A stretch of 64,000 nt of DNA from assembly GCA_023135165.1 (NCBI GenBank), contig JAGLTS010000049.1, positions 36,322 to 100,321 on the forward strand. The letters are read 5' to 3'. This document shows positions 1 through 9,318 of this stretch, one piece after another (position 1 is the first letter of the stretch; each line of letters starts with the position of its first letter). The position numbers were made by a program, and so were the translations under genes. The stretch comes from Phycisphaerales bacterium. Its GTDB lineage: Bacteria; Planctomycetota; Phycisphaerae; Phycisphaerales; JAGLTS01. The notes below the pieces were generated by a model. It saw nothing but the letters and a program-made list of their open reading frames with translations. It ran no database searches and had not been told where the DNA came from.

Positions 1-1290
1 GAACGTCATTGTCCAGTCCAAGTGGAAGACGCCGTCCGGATCCGGTGCTGAGATGTCGATCACGCGCCGCTCGATCAACACCGGTTCTGCTTCGGTGGCG
101 TAATAGGTCAGGTCCATCTCGATGTGAGCCGTGTGATCCTCCTCGGTGGTGAGGCGAGCGACGGTCCATGACGTGCATCCCTCGGCCCGGTTCGTCAGGC
201 GGTCTTCTTCCCAGTAGTTCACACCGTTGATCAACTTCCAACTGAACCACAGGCCGTGGTGCCAGGGGTGATCGAGCGGGCCATTCAAGGTCAGGGGTGG
301 TCCCTTCCCGAACGAGATGGGATGAAAGTGCGGCTTGCCGGTCTTCGCGCTGTAGTTGAACTGCCAGATGACGTGCTCACTCTCAGTCAAAGCGAGCGTG
401 CCGTCGCCGCGCCGCCAGCGCAGCGGATCTTCCGACGTCGTGAGTTCGTTGACGTCAATGCCGGGCCAGACTTCCGGCACCGGGAGCGTCACGTCACCGG
501 TCGCAGCCCACTCCGTCCCGCGCGCGAGCAGCGTTTGGAACGCCTTGTTCTCCATCGATCGTGTGTCGTGCCCCAACAGGAGCGTGAAGCTTCGCCCCTT
601 GCCGAACGGTTTCACCATTGCGATAGGCTCGTAGTGCCCGCTGCCTCGCGATGCTCTTGAAGAGAACGCCGAGGCCAGGATGGTTGCGTCAGCAGGCACC
701 GGCGCCTCGTGCCAGAGTTCGTCGATCGTGCTGAATGCGCTCATCCCCTGCGTGATCGGGTGATCAGGCACGTCCAGACGAACGGGGAACGCATGATACG
801 AGCCGTGATCGGTCTGGCCGACCCGGAAGCTCGTGATCACGAGTTCCTGGTATTCCGGCCAGTCATAGAACGATGATGAACCGGCATGCACCACAACGTG
901 GCCCCCGCCCCGGCGCACGAACTCGATATATGCGCGTTTCGTGGCGTCCGTCCAGCCCGGATCGCGCGGATCCTTGTATCGCCCGATGAAGGTGTTGAAA
1001 TCGCTGACGATCACGTCATATCCGGCAAGCATCGCTGCCGTCATCGTGTGCGTCTGCTGAAGCACATCGACCACGAACCGATCCGTGCCTTCGAGAATCT
1101 GGCTGATGCAAGGGGTCGTTGTCTTCCAGTCGTGGTTGTTCGCACCGCTGAGCAGCAACACCCGGATCGGTGCATCCGTGATCTCGTTCTCACCAACTTC
1201 CGGGGGTGGGAAGGCGGAGGCGCCGATGGTCAACAGGCACGTCAAGGTCCACGCCGCGGCGGGGATCAGATTCCTCGCGACCATGGTCAT
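1..1290 (-). CDS. ThuA-domain / DUF6807 (PmoA-like) secreted protein, 3' end outside window
   Basis: The minus-strand frame is open for 430 codons from ATG 1290 to the window edge, so the C-terminus is missing. The start is supported by GGGAGG about 8 bases upstream and by a signal peptide at residues 1-26 (MTMVARN then a hydrophobic stretch ending GASAFP). Residues about 40-240 read as a ThuA (trehalose-utilisation, glutamine-amidotransferase-like) domain: IRVLLLSGANNHDW, YDVIVSDFN, GGGHVVVHAGSSSFYDWPEY, PITQGM, LLLGHD. Residues about 300-430 match DUF6807, formerly called methane oxygenase PmoA: NGPLDHPWHHGLWFSW, then ERRVIDISAPDPDGVF. Planctomycete ThuA-DUF6807 proteins usually sit in sugar-catabolism loci and their substrate is unproven. 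It is the last visible gene of the minus-strand catabolic region. Family calls are firm; the function is inferred. Confidence 0.8.
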   Translation of the reverse strand, partial: MTMVARNLIPAAAWTLTCLLTIGASAFPPPEVGENEITDAPIRVLLLSGANNHDWKTTTPCISQILEGTDRFVVDVLQQTHTMTAAMLAGYDVIVSDFNTFIGRYKDPRDPGWTDATKRAYIEFVRRGGGHVVVHAGSSSFYDWPEYQELVITSFRVGQTDHGSYHAFPVRLDVPDHPITQGMSAFSTIDELWHEAPVPADATILASAFSSRASRGSGHYEPIAMVKPFGKGRSFTLLLGHDTRSMENKAFQTLLARGTEWAATGDVTLPVPEVWPGIDVNELTTSEDPLRWRRGDGTLALTESEHVIWQFNYSAKTGKPHFHPISFGKGPPLTLNGPLDHPWHHGLWFSWKLINGVNYWEEDRLTNRAEGCTSWTVARLTTEEDHTAHIEMDLTYYATEAEPVLIERRVIDISAPDPDGVFHLDWTMTF

Positions 1291-2164
1291 GCATGATCCT
1301 CCCGAGACACGTGCGATGAACACAATGGCGCAGATCGCGCATGGTCATTGTAGCTCAACACCCGCCCGACGCGTCGCGTTGTCCATGGCAATAACTCCAT
1401 CCGACGCATCGAATGGCGAGCAGACAAAGGCCAGCTGGATTATGGCGCATCGAATCACGCCTGATTGATGGCTCAGCTTGGGGTGGCAGCCCGGTGAACG
1501 CCGCCAATCCGATCGACAGCGGTAATCGGAATGGACCGCCGCAGTCACCGGTTGACTGTCTCGGTCAGGCTGCTCACCGGCATCGGTGATGCAATCCGCC
1601 GAGGGTTGGTTCAGTTCTATTCCATTGATCAGCCAAAGCAGGATCACGCGCGCGAAGGGCCAATCATCGAAGCACAGGCACCTCTGACTTCCCCTATTCT
1701 TCCCCTTTTGGGTGCCGAACATGCTTGACATGCAGAGTAGATTCACTCTTCGATAAGGTTCTGCGAGAACAGGAGTTGAATGTAAGCGATTGACTGGCAG
1801 GCACTTCGGGATTTTGAGCCCAAAGCCACTCATAACACGACGGTCAGCGCCTGCAAATTGTTGTGAATCAAGAACTTGCAAATGACCGCCGGGAATTACC
1901 TGGAAGGTCGGCTACTGAGAGGCTGGGAACAGAGATCTGGTGCTCGACCGGCAGGCGTGGGCAGTGCTGGGCAGGCATGCGCGAGTTCGGATCTTGGGTG
2001 CACCTGTTTATCAAGGAGGAGAACGTGTGTGTGCGTATGCCCTGGTGTGACAAGGGGTGCAGTAATCCTGCCAGAGACGGGGGAGACAACGAGAACGACT
2101 GCGGAAACTCGGCGGGTTCCGTGATACGACTGCAGCGGTAGCTCGCCAAGCCCCGAGCCTGCAA
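1291..2164. other. 874-bp intergenic region, no convincing gene
   Basis: No reading frame here has a recognisable motif, signal peptide and ribosome binding site together. The longest minus-strand frame (1345-1881, 178 codons) is rich in Cys, Arg and Ser without pattern and resembles no family I know. The GC content is lower than in the flanking genes around 1500-1900. It probably contains the promoter of the ThuA gene and the 3' region of the acylase gene. I see no clear terminator hairpin. Confidence 0.5.
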
Positions 2165-4327
2165 TCACTCCCCTGGATGGTATGAGCGCTCCAGATTCGC
2201 CTTGATCGCGGCTGGGGTGAACCACGTCTCCTTGAACGCGCCATCGACGTATAGCGGGGCCTGATCGAAGTAGTGCGGTGAATCGGGGTGACGGCTGTTG
2301 CCGAACGGCAGGATAGAGCGAGCGCTTACTGTGTCACCAAACTCCACGACCGCCACATAGGAATGGCCGTGAAAGCCGTACCGTTTCGTCGAGCCCGGCG
2401 CCAGCCGAGCAAGGTAGGTGAAGGTGACGCCGGCGATCGCGTGACCACCCCTTATCGGTAGGCTGGCGCGGTCGTCGCTGTTCGCCTCGCCGACCCGCAG
2501 ATCATTGCGCTGGTGGCGGTTCACATCACCCCACCGCACTTGCCACGTGCCTGCCGATTTCTCAACTGCACTGACAATGGCGCCAAGCGACTCGATCAAC
2601 GCCGCGTCGTCCATAGAAGCTGCGGCGAGGTGAGAGTAGTTCGTCTCGTACCACAACATGAATATGGTCGTGGCGGCGGAGTCGAGCGCGAGCGAACGAT
2701 CCCACGCAGCAAGTTCGTCGATCACCTCATGCATCGCTGCTGGGCGTGTTTCGTCGGAGTCGTCATCCTTCACAGCCTCCCAGGCCTTTATGAACTTGGG
2801 AACCCACTTGTCGGCCTCGTACGCGTGCGTGTCGAATGCAGCTTGGGCGAGGTCCGCGAGAGTGAACCTGTCGTCGGATGCAAGAACTCGGTGTGACATG
2901 TTCACCCGCGGACCGTCGCCATCGCGGCCAAGATACTTCGGGAAGTTCGCCGGGTCGGGATTGCCACCGCCCTCCACCGTCGTCGTGAACGGGGAGGAGT
3001 TGCAATTCTGCATCCAGCCGCTGGCGGGATTCAGCACCTGGGGCAACTCGTCGATCGGGTGATACCCTTGCCACTCGGTCGCGGGGTCGCTGCCATCGAC
3101 TGCTTGGGACCAGTCGAAGCGATCGTCACGCCTGGGCATCGTCGCGTTGTACACGTACCAGATGTTTCCTTGATCGTCGGCGTACATGATGTTGTGAAAC
3201 GGAATCGATCCATGCGATACGGCCTTCTTGAACTCAGCGAAGTTGCGTGCCTTGCTCATCTCGTACTTCTGTAGCATCGGAACGGATCGCTCCAGCCCAG
3301 CGATGCGCACGGCTAACTGTTTCCCGTCACGTTCTGCTAGGATCGGTCCGTGGTGCGTTTTGCGCAGCGTCACCTCGCGCGCGGCCATGCCGGTTTCAGT
3401 CTTCACGCGGATGATCTCTGTCCATTCCTTGGCCATGCGATACTCGTCGCCATATCGGTACGCAAGCGGGTTATCTGGATCGTCGAATGTCTCGGCGTAG
3501 ACGTCGATGATGTCGGGATAGTTCACGGTGAAGCTCCACCCATGGTGTTCGGTGAAGCCGAACATGGGAAATATGCTGCTCCCGTAGGCGGTTCCGCCGG
3601 AGAAGTTCCAGCCTTCGTCGCTGCGCAGATGCCCCTCGTAGACTTCGTGGATGGGGATGTGGGGGTTGATGAAGAGCAGGGCGTGTCCGTCGCGGGTGCG
3701 CTGTGGCGCGATCGCCCACATGTTGGAGCCGTCGGGCACGTCAACGGCACGTGGATCTGCGCTCTTCAGGAGGTCTGCGCCTTCGATTCCGGTTTGCGCC
3801 AAAGAGAGGTAGCCGATGTGCATCCCGTAGTCAGAGGCAAGGAAATACCATGGCTCGAAATGCGTCAGCAGCGCACATTCCTCATCGGGATTGTTCGCCA
3901 GATAGAAGTTCAGCGCATCAGCTGCGGCGATGCAGAGTGCGCGCACGCTCTTGGGGATAGCCTCGAACTCCGCCTGGGCGCGCCGGGGAATCTCAAACGC
4001 GTGCATCAGAATGTCGCCGGCGAGGCCCGCTTCTCCGTAGGCAGCCGCAGCCTGACCGGACATCGTCAGCAAGCTGCGTTCGATCGCGTAGAACTCATCT
4101 TCGGCGCGGGCGTACATGAAGCCGAAGACAGCGTGGGCGTCGGTGTCGGCGGTGATGTGTGGCACGCCCCATGTGTCCCGGTGAATCGTCGTCGCCTCGA
4201 CCGCTTTCGCGATACGGATGGCTGCGGCTTCATCGTCACCAGAACAGGCGACTGCGGATTGTCCAATCATGACCGAGAGCAGGACGATTCCAAACACGAT
4301 GACGTACTTATGTAGTGTGCGAAGCAT
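2165..4327 (-). CDS. Penicillin acylase family Ntn-hydrolase, secreted
   Basis: This 720-residue protein has a signal peptide at residues 1-28 (hydrophobic YVIVFGIVLLSVMIGQ, ending AVACSG). It follows the penicillin/AHL acylase plan: an alpha-chain region with DTWGVPHITA (51-60) and FGFMYARAEDEF (68-79), a spacer, then GSNMWAIAP. Ser201 is the N-terminal nucleophile expected to be freed by autocatalytic cleavage after Gly200. The beta chain continues with INPHIPI, and FTEHHGWSFTVNYPD. Such enzymes hydrolyse amides such as N-acyl homoserine lactones or N-acylated sugars or amino acids; which one cannot be read here. The start at 4327 has GAGGA seven bases upstream. It lies downstream of the PhoD-like gene on the same strand after a 288-bp gap, so it may have its own promoter. 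Confidence 0.88.
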   Translation of the reverse strand: MLRTLHKYVIVFGIVLLSVMIGQSAVACSGDDEAAAIRIAKAVEATTIHRDTWGVPHITADTDAHAVFGFMYARAEDEFYAIERSLLTMSGQAAAAYGEAGLAGDILMHAFEIPRRAQAEFEAIPKSVRALCIAAADALNFYLANNPDEECALLTHFEPWYFLASDYGMHIGYLSLAQTGIEGADLLKSADPRAVDVPDGSNMWAIAPQRTRDGHALLFINPHIPIHEVYEGHLRSDEGWNFSGGTAYGSSIFPMFGFTEHHGWSFTVNYPDIIDVYAETFDDPDNPLAYRYGDEYRMAKEWTEIIRVKTETGMAAREVTLRKTHHGPILAERDGKQLAVRIAGLERSVPMLQKYEMSKARNFAEFKKAVSHGSIPFHNIMYADDQGNIWYVYNATMPRRDDRFDWSQAVDGSDPATEWQGYHPIDELPQVLNPASGWMQNCNSSPFTTTVEGGGNPDPANFPKYLGRDGDGPRVNMSHRVLASDDRFTLADLAQAAFDTHAYEADKWVPKFIKAWEAVKDDDSDETRPAAMHEVIDELAAWDRSLALDSAATTIFMLWYETNYSHLAAASMDDAALIESLGAIVSAVEKSAGTWQVRWGDVNRHQRNDLRVGEANSDDRASLPIRGGHAIAGVTFTYLARLAPGSTKRYGFHGHSYVAVVEFGDTVSARSILPFGNSRHPDSPHYFDQAPLYVDGAFKETWFTPAAIKANLERSYHPGE

Positions 4328-4615
4328 GTGTCATTCCTCAACGGCGAAGGGAGCGGGCTAGTGGACGAAGTCGTACTTTACATCCACATACCTCGTCGGA
4401 CCGCTCCGGTTGCGGCCTGCGCGCCGTGGTGCCCTCAGTCCATGTCGAGGGGTGGATGAGAGATATGTCAACGTGGCCGGCGGATCAAACGCTGACTATC
4501 CGATGTTGGCTGAGTTTCTCGACAGAACGCGGTCGCCAGGATGGCCGATGGTCACGCACACTGTCCCCTCATGGACAATCCTCCGATAAGGCGGTGCTTC
4601 CGATGGGCATCGCGC
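4328..4615. other. 288-bp intergenic gap between the acylase and PhoD-like genes
   Basis: No gene is visible. The gap lies upstream of the acylase start and could hold its promoter. I could not pick out a convincing -35/-10 pair or a terminator by eye. Confidence 0.4.
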
Positions 4616-7306
4616 TCAATCGAACACAATGCGGATGGAGACCTGGGGCTTGTTGCTTGAACGCAGCGTACGCAGCCGTTTCCAGCGCCCGGCGTCGGGA
4701 TCACCCACCTCGACCGTGTACGTCCCCTGTCGAAACACCCAAGGCTGAAAGCGTGAACCAGGTATACGCAGCGCGTAGATCACTTCACCAGTATCGTCGG
4801 CGACGACACGGATCACCGGCGTTTGAAGACCTTGCACATCGATCTCGGGCAAGTAGCCGCTGGCGACGCGCCCGTAATTGTCCTGTTGGTGAAGAGTGAT
4901 CGGCCATCCAGGGTACTGGACGGCGTCGGGCGCCAACGGGTCCACCCAACGTGGCCAGCATTCGATGACGATTTCTCGTGTCGCTCGACGGAACCGCACA
5001 ATCCCATATCCTGGAACATGATCGTACAGCTGAGCAGGTTCTTGGCCGGATCTATGCGGGTTGGCGACCGCGTGCACGCAAACGTAGTTGCCGAAGCCGT
5101 CGCGATACTGTCCGGCGTATCGGGGCATCCCTGCGGCACGGTTGCCGCCGGGCTCGGCGGGCATCCAGCGGCGCGCCCATGCGTTGGTAATCGACGGCAC
5201 ACAGAACGCGAAGCCGGCATCGTTCCAGCCGTCAACGCCGTACTGCACGCAACTGCCTAAATGCTGATCGCCAGCAACATGCAGGGCAAAGCCGCGGCGT
5301 ATCGTACTGAGGGCGCGATTACGGCCCGACTGCGGCCAACCCCCGGAATCCGCGTCGGCGACAGGGCGATCGTCGGGCGGATAGTCGCCGGGATCGTACA
5401 CTTTTAGCCCGGGAACGACCGCGTCGCTGTTGGCCTTCTCCGGGAGTGTGGCAACGTTGGCAAACAGCGTTTGCGACAGGACGACTTTCATCCATGCGCC
5501 AGCGCTGAAGTCGACCGCCCAGTCATTCAAGAAGCGCAGTTGACGCTCGCCCAGCAGCACGGCGCCCGGCACGTCTGCCTGGGCGACTGGGTCGAACTTA
5601 GGATTCCGAAAGAACCCGTTTACTGCGCGGCCCTCGGGAACCATGACCGTCGGCGAGGATTTGAATTTCCGGTCTTCGATTACCGCAAAGCTGAGGCCGG
5701 CGTACTCGACACGCGTGAAGTAAACGTCGATGCCCTGCGCGACCGGTTTGGGATCCACCGGGTCGGGTAGGTGGCTGGTCTGGGTGCGTTGGACCATGTT
5801 GACGAAGGCGGGCGGCATGATGTAACCGCCATCATCCGGGCGCTTGGCAGCCCGGCCACCGGCGCCCCAGATGTTCCCGTGGTAGACGTCGTGGTCGTCG
5901 GGGATTGTGACGCAAGGTCGATCACGCGTCAGTTCGCGGAACGTCCAGCACCAGCGATACCACTTGTCGAGGTAGTCGAGCATGGCCTTCTTAAGCGGAC
6001 TGCGCTGCGCGCCGGTGATGTCACCCTCGTATACCTGATCGCCGGAGAAAAACAGGAAGTCGGGGTCGTGGTGCTTAACCGCGGCGACGAGCTCCTTGTG
6101 CGGAAACCAGATGCGCTCGTGGTTCCATTGCAGATCGCCGGTGAAATGCTTGGTGCCGGTGAACGCAGCCAGAACGATCTCGTCTTTCTCAACCGGTTCA
6201 TTGCGGATGGTGCCGCACCAATAGTGGAGCTCACATGTGTCCGATCCCGTCTTCAAGTTGTAGGCTACGCGAAACGGTATATCGCGATGCGCATCCCACT
6301 GCTCCACGCGAAACGGAATCGTGTAGCTGTCTGCAATAAGATGTCCTGTTGAGACGGTTTTCCACGGACCGTTGGCGGCAGGTCGAATCTGGAGTTCCGC
6401 GGTTCGTGTATCGCCCGAGCCTAGCGGCGGCATCTGGGCGGTCAGCTTGAGTACGCCACGACTGAGGGTGTATTGCGTGCAGAGAATCGGGCCGAAGGTG
6501 CGCTCCGGGTGCAACTCGACCTTGCCGCCCGCCGCGCGCCAATCCTGAAACCAATGTCCGAGTTCGCCGCCTTCCGGTCCCAGGTGGGATACCAGACCAA
6601 CGCCGCCGTCGACCAGGCTTGGATCCACATTCTCGAGGACGGCTTGGCTCACGACACGCCCTTCAGTGGGTTCGGTGGCGGAGAGCAGTAACGTGTACCT
6701 CCCCTGCCGCGGTTCTACTGTCAGGGACAATTCAAATTCACCCGGAGGCGTGTCGCCCAACTGCACATCTTGGCGAGAGGTGGCAGGAATCTCCGCGAGT
6801 TCGTGCTCGCGGAGCCTGCCTGAGATGGTCCACAGGTTGCCGGCATGCACGTTGGTTTCGTTGTCGCGGAAGCTCACCCGGCCGAGATCATCGACGACTG
6901 CAAGTAGTCCACCGTCCGCAGCCGGCCGGTGATGCACGAGAGCGGTCAGACGATAGTCAACGTGGCGTCCGCCGGCACCGATCAAGAAGCCCGCCCACGC
7001 ATTCGACGACCGTGGCCGATCGGGCTCAAGTACACCGGTGAGGACATTCATCGTGAGCTTACCGGGCTCGGGCCTCAACTCGGCGGTCAGCAGGTGTACT
7101 ACGCGCAACGGATTGGCCGGCCGGGCTTCGACACATTCAAGTCGCCCGTCGTTGATCCGCCAGTCCTGGAGACGGTTGGCATAGTATTCGGGGCCAATCC
7201 AAGTTCGCGTCAGACCCTCCGGCCAGTGACAGCGCAGATCGGCGGCCTGTGCCGACAATGTGATCACGGTCAGAACGGTTATCATGACGAGTAGTGATCG
7301 TTGCAT
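4616..7306 (-). CDS. PhoD-like alkaline phosphatase/metallophosphoesterase, secreted
   Basis: An 896-residue secreted protein. The frame is open back to 7699, but the real start is ATG 7306: it has GGGAGG shortly upstream and a clean signal peptide (MQRSLLVMITVLTVITLSAQAAD), while upstream residues read as antisense of the sulfatase gene. Residues about 20-350 form a beta-rich N-terminal region with no clear family. The PhoD metallophosphatase core follows: FFSGDQVYEGD, IPDDHDVYHGN, a FAVIEDRKFK segment, and HVAGDQHLGS. These Asp/His motifs are those of Fe/Ca PhoD phosphodiesterases. The C-terminal ~120 residues look like a beta-sandwich. It starts 46 bases after the stop of the 9317-7353 sulfatase, so it is probably co-transcribed. 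The substrate may be a phosphate ester on a glycan, which is inference. Confidence 0.85.
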   Translation of the reverse strand: MQRSLLVMITVLTVITLSAQAADLRCHWPEGLTRTWIGPEYYANRLQDWRINDGRLECVEARPANPLRVVHLLTAELRPEPGKLTMNVLTGVLEPDRPRSSNAWAGFLIGAGGRHVDYRLTALVHHRPAADGGLLAVVDDLGRVSFRDNETNVHAGNLWTISGRLREHELAEIPATSRQDVQLGDTPPGEFELSLTVEPRQGRYTLLLSATEPTEGRVVSQAVLENVDPSLVDGGVGLVSHLGPEGGELGHWFQDWRAAGGKVELHPERTFGPILCTQYTLSRGVLKLTAQMPPLGSGDTRTAELQIRPAANGPWKTVSTGHLIADSYTIPFRVEQWDAHRDIPFRVAYNLKTGSDTCELHYWCGTIRNEPVEKDEIVLAAFTGTKHFTGDLQWNHERIWFPHKELVAAVKHHDPDFLFFSGDQVYEGDITGAQRSPLKKAMLDYLDKWYRWCWTFRELTRDRPCVTIPDDHDVYHGNIWGAGGRAAKRPDDGGYIMPPAFVNMVQRTQTSHLPDPVDPKPVAQGIDVYFTRVEYAGLSFAVIEDRKFKSSPTVMVPEGRAVNGFFRNPKFDPVAQADVPGAVLLGERQLRFLNDWAVDFSAGAWMKVVLSQTLFANVATLPEKANSDAVVPGLKVYDPGDYPPDDRPVADADSGGWPQSGRNRALSTIRRGFALHVAGDQHLGSCVQYGVDGWNDAGFAFCVPSITNAWARRWMPAEPGGNRAAGMPRYAGQYRDGFGNYVCVHAVANPHRSGQEPAQLYDHVPGYGIVRFRRATREIVIECWPRWVDPLAPDAVQYPGWPITLHQQDNYGRVASGYLPEIDVQGLQTPVIRVVADDTGEVIYALRIPGSRFQPWVFRQGTYTVEVGDPDAGRWKRLRTLRSSNKPQVSIRIVFD

Positions 7307-7352
7307 GCGTCGCCTCCCAAAGACTCGCGAGTCCGGTTGCGTGGTAGCGAAC

Positions 7353-9317
7353 CTATTGTCCCAGTAGCGTGAGCTCAGCGATACAGGCGAATGGCTTTCC
7401 GTGGATTTCCGAACGTGAGCGAATGCAGATATACCGCCCGGCTGTCCGCGCGAACAGGATCTCCTGCTCGTACGTGGCCAAGGCGAAGCGGCCCGCCGCG
7501 ACTGGCTGCCCCAGGCGGTCGGGATCATCCCCCACGAAGAACTCGAATTCGCGAATCGTACCATTGACGCCGCCGTCGGTCCGCGGCAGGTAACGGAATC
7601 CCTGAATCTCGCGGCGCTGGCCCAGATCGATGACCAGCTCATGCGGATGATCCGGTTGGGCGTCTTTCCACTGTGTGTGCCAGTGAGTGGACTCATCACC
7701 GTCGAACGCCAAACGACCCATCATGCCGTTGAAATCAGACTCGCTGTCGACGCGCACGAGCCGCCAGTTGTCTTTGGGAATCGTCGGCAGATCAGACAAG
7801 GCAGGCGGCGGCGGCGGCAACAGCGGGAAGTGCTCTGACTCGGTTCGGGCGGACTGCATGATCCGCGCAATCTTGTGAACGATCTCCGGATGCTGATCCG
7901 CCAGATTTTTCGTTTCGCCGATGTCGGTTTCGAGATCGTATAGTTCGATAGGCGCGTTGCGCTGACGGGTAAGGTTGCGCCGAAGGCCCTTCCAGCGGCC
8001 CATACGAACCGCTTGGCTTCCGCCGCCGCTGCGAAACTCCCAGTAGAGATACGGATGTTGCTTCTGCGCGGACTGGCCGAGCAGCGTGGGCAGGAAGCTG
8101 ACGCCATCCGTGTCGCTCCGAGGTTGCACGCCCGCGACCTCTGCAAGTGTGAGCAGCACGTCCCAGAGAGCGGCGACGTGGCTGGTGGTCGTGCCGGGTC
8201 GGATGTGTCCCGGCCAGTGAGCGATCAGTGGCACGCGGATGCCGCCTTCATACAGGTTGGTCTTGTGTCCACGCAGTGGGCCGGTTCCCTCGAAGAACTC
8301 CGGATCGTAGCCGCCAATATCAAAGGTAGCGCCGTTGTCACTGGTGAACATGACCAGCGTGTCGTCGGCCAAGCCGAGTTCTTCGAGCAAGTCCAACAGG
8401 CGGCCGATGTCACGATCCATGCGTGTGACCATCGCGGCGTAGCCCGCGCGCGGCGTCGGATGCGGCAGGTAGCCGCGATCACCGAGATAGGGCGTTTCGG
8501 GCCATTTGCCCCCGTACTCGGCGAGCGAATCTTCGGGGACTTGGATCGCCAGGTGCGGCACGATCGTGGCGTAGTAAAGGAAGAACGGGCGTTTCTGGTT
8601 TTCGCGTACGAACTCCAGAGCTTCGTTAATCATCAAGTCTGGGGCATAGGAAGATCCGTTGAAGCGATCGAATCCTCCCGGGGCATCGGGGACGCCGTCC
8701 AGACGCTGGTGAGCTGAGAAAGTGGGGTTATCAAGCGGAACCTTTTGCCCGTTGCGCCACAGGTAGGTGGGGTAGTAGTTGTGCGCCTGCCGTTGACAGA
8801 GGTAGCCAAACCAGTGATCGAAGCCTTGCTGATTCGGCTCGCCGGTCGAGCCCGGGCCGCCCAGGCCCCACTTGCCGATCGCGCCTGTAGCGTAACCGGC
8901 GCGTTGCAGCATGCGGCCAATCGTCGGCGTGTCGTGCGGGAGCGGCCATTGGCCCTCGGTCGGCAGCTCGCCGTTGTCCCGGATGTACGCGTGACCAGTA
9001 TGCTTGCCCGTCAGCAGGCAGCAGCGCGACGGGGCGCATACGGTGCTGCCCGAATAAAACTGCGTGAAACGAACACCCTCGGCAGCCAACCGGTCGAGAT
9101 TCGGCGTGCGTATCTTCCGCTGGCCGCAGCAACCCAACTCCGCGTAGCCCAGATCATCGGCCATGATGAAGATGATGTTCGGCTTACGAGCTTGCCTCTC
9201 ATCCGCGAATATTGACCGGGGCAGTGCCAGCGCCGCAGCCGCGGCGCCGGCCCCCTTAATGAACTGCCGTCGGCTTCGACGCGGCGCCGATCCGGAAGCT
9301 GATCGTGACTCGGACAT
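7353..9317 (-). CDS. Sulfatase (Cys-type) with C-terminal F5/8-type C (discoidin) domain
   Basis: A 654-residue exported sulfatase. Residues 13-37 are a twin-arginine leader (RRSRRQFIKGAG followed by AAAAALALP). The metal-binding start is PNIIFIMADDLGYAELGC (46-63) and the signature is CAPSR with Cys94, to be converted to formylglycine. GKWGLGG, a FTSDNGA metal motif and GPLRGHKTNLYEGGIRVPLIAHWP complete the type I sulfatase core (to about residue 480). A Pro-rich linker leads to a C-terminal discoidin-like domain (about 500-654: IDLGQRREIQGFRYLPR, ending AELTLLGQ) that probably binds carbohydrate. It is the only sulfatase of the cluster without a lipobox, so it is likely soluble in the periplasm or outside. 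Its start lies one base after the stop of the upstream sulfatase. Confidence 0.93.
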   Translation of the reverse strand: MSESRSASGSAPRRSRRQFIKGAGAAAAALALPRSIFADERQARKPNIIFIMADDLGYAELGCCGQRKIRTPNLDRLAAEGVRFTQFYSGSTVCAPSRCCLLTGKHTGHAYIRDNGELPTEGQWPLPHDTPTIGRMLQRAGYATGAIGKWGLGGPGSTGEPNQQGFDHWFGYLCQRQAHNYYPTYLWRNGQKVPLDNPTFSAHQRLDGVPDAPGGFDRFNGSSYAPDLMINEALEFVRENQKRPFFLYYATIVPHLAIQVPEDSLAEYGGKWPETPYLGDRGYLPHPTPRAGYAAMVTRMDRDIGRLLDLLEELGLADDTLVMFTSDNGATFDIGGYDPEFFEGTGPLRGHKTNLYEGGIRVPLIAHWPGHIRPGTTTSHVAALWDVLLTLAEVAGVQPRSDTDGVSFLPTLLGQSAQKQHPYLYWEFRSGGGSQAVRMGRWKGLRRNLTRQRNAPIELYDLETDIGETKNLADQHPEIVHKIARIMQSARTESEHFPLLPPPPPALSDLPTIPKDNWRLVRVDSESDFNGMMGRLAFDGDESTHWHTQWKDAQPDHPHELVIDLGQRREIQGFRYLPRTDGGVNGTIREFEFFVGDDPDRLGQPVAAGRFALATYEQEILFARTAGRYICIRSRSEIHGKPFACIAELTLLGQ

Positions 9318-9318
9318 G

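Noticed and set aside
1345..1881. A 178-codon minus-strand frame in the first intergenic region
   Set aside because: No family pattern, no leader, no ribosome binding site and unusual Cys/Arg composition.
3350..4315. A 321-codon plus-strand frame
   Set aside because: It is antisense to the acylase-family gene; no recognisable domain.
7307..7699. N-terminal extension of the PhoD-like protein
   Set aside because: The extra codons are antisense-like sequence of the 3' end of the sulfatase gene; the signal peptide and ribosome binding site place the start at 7306.
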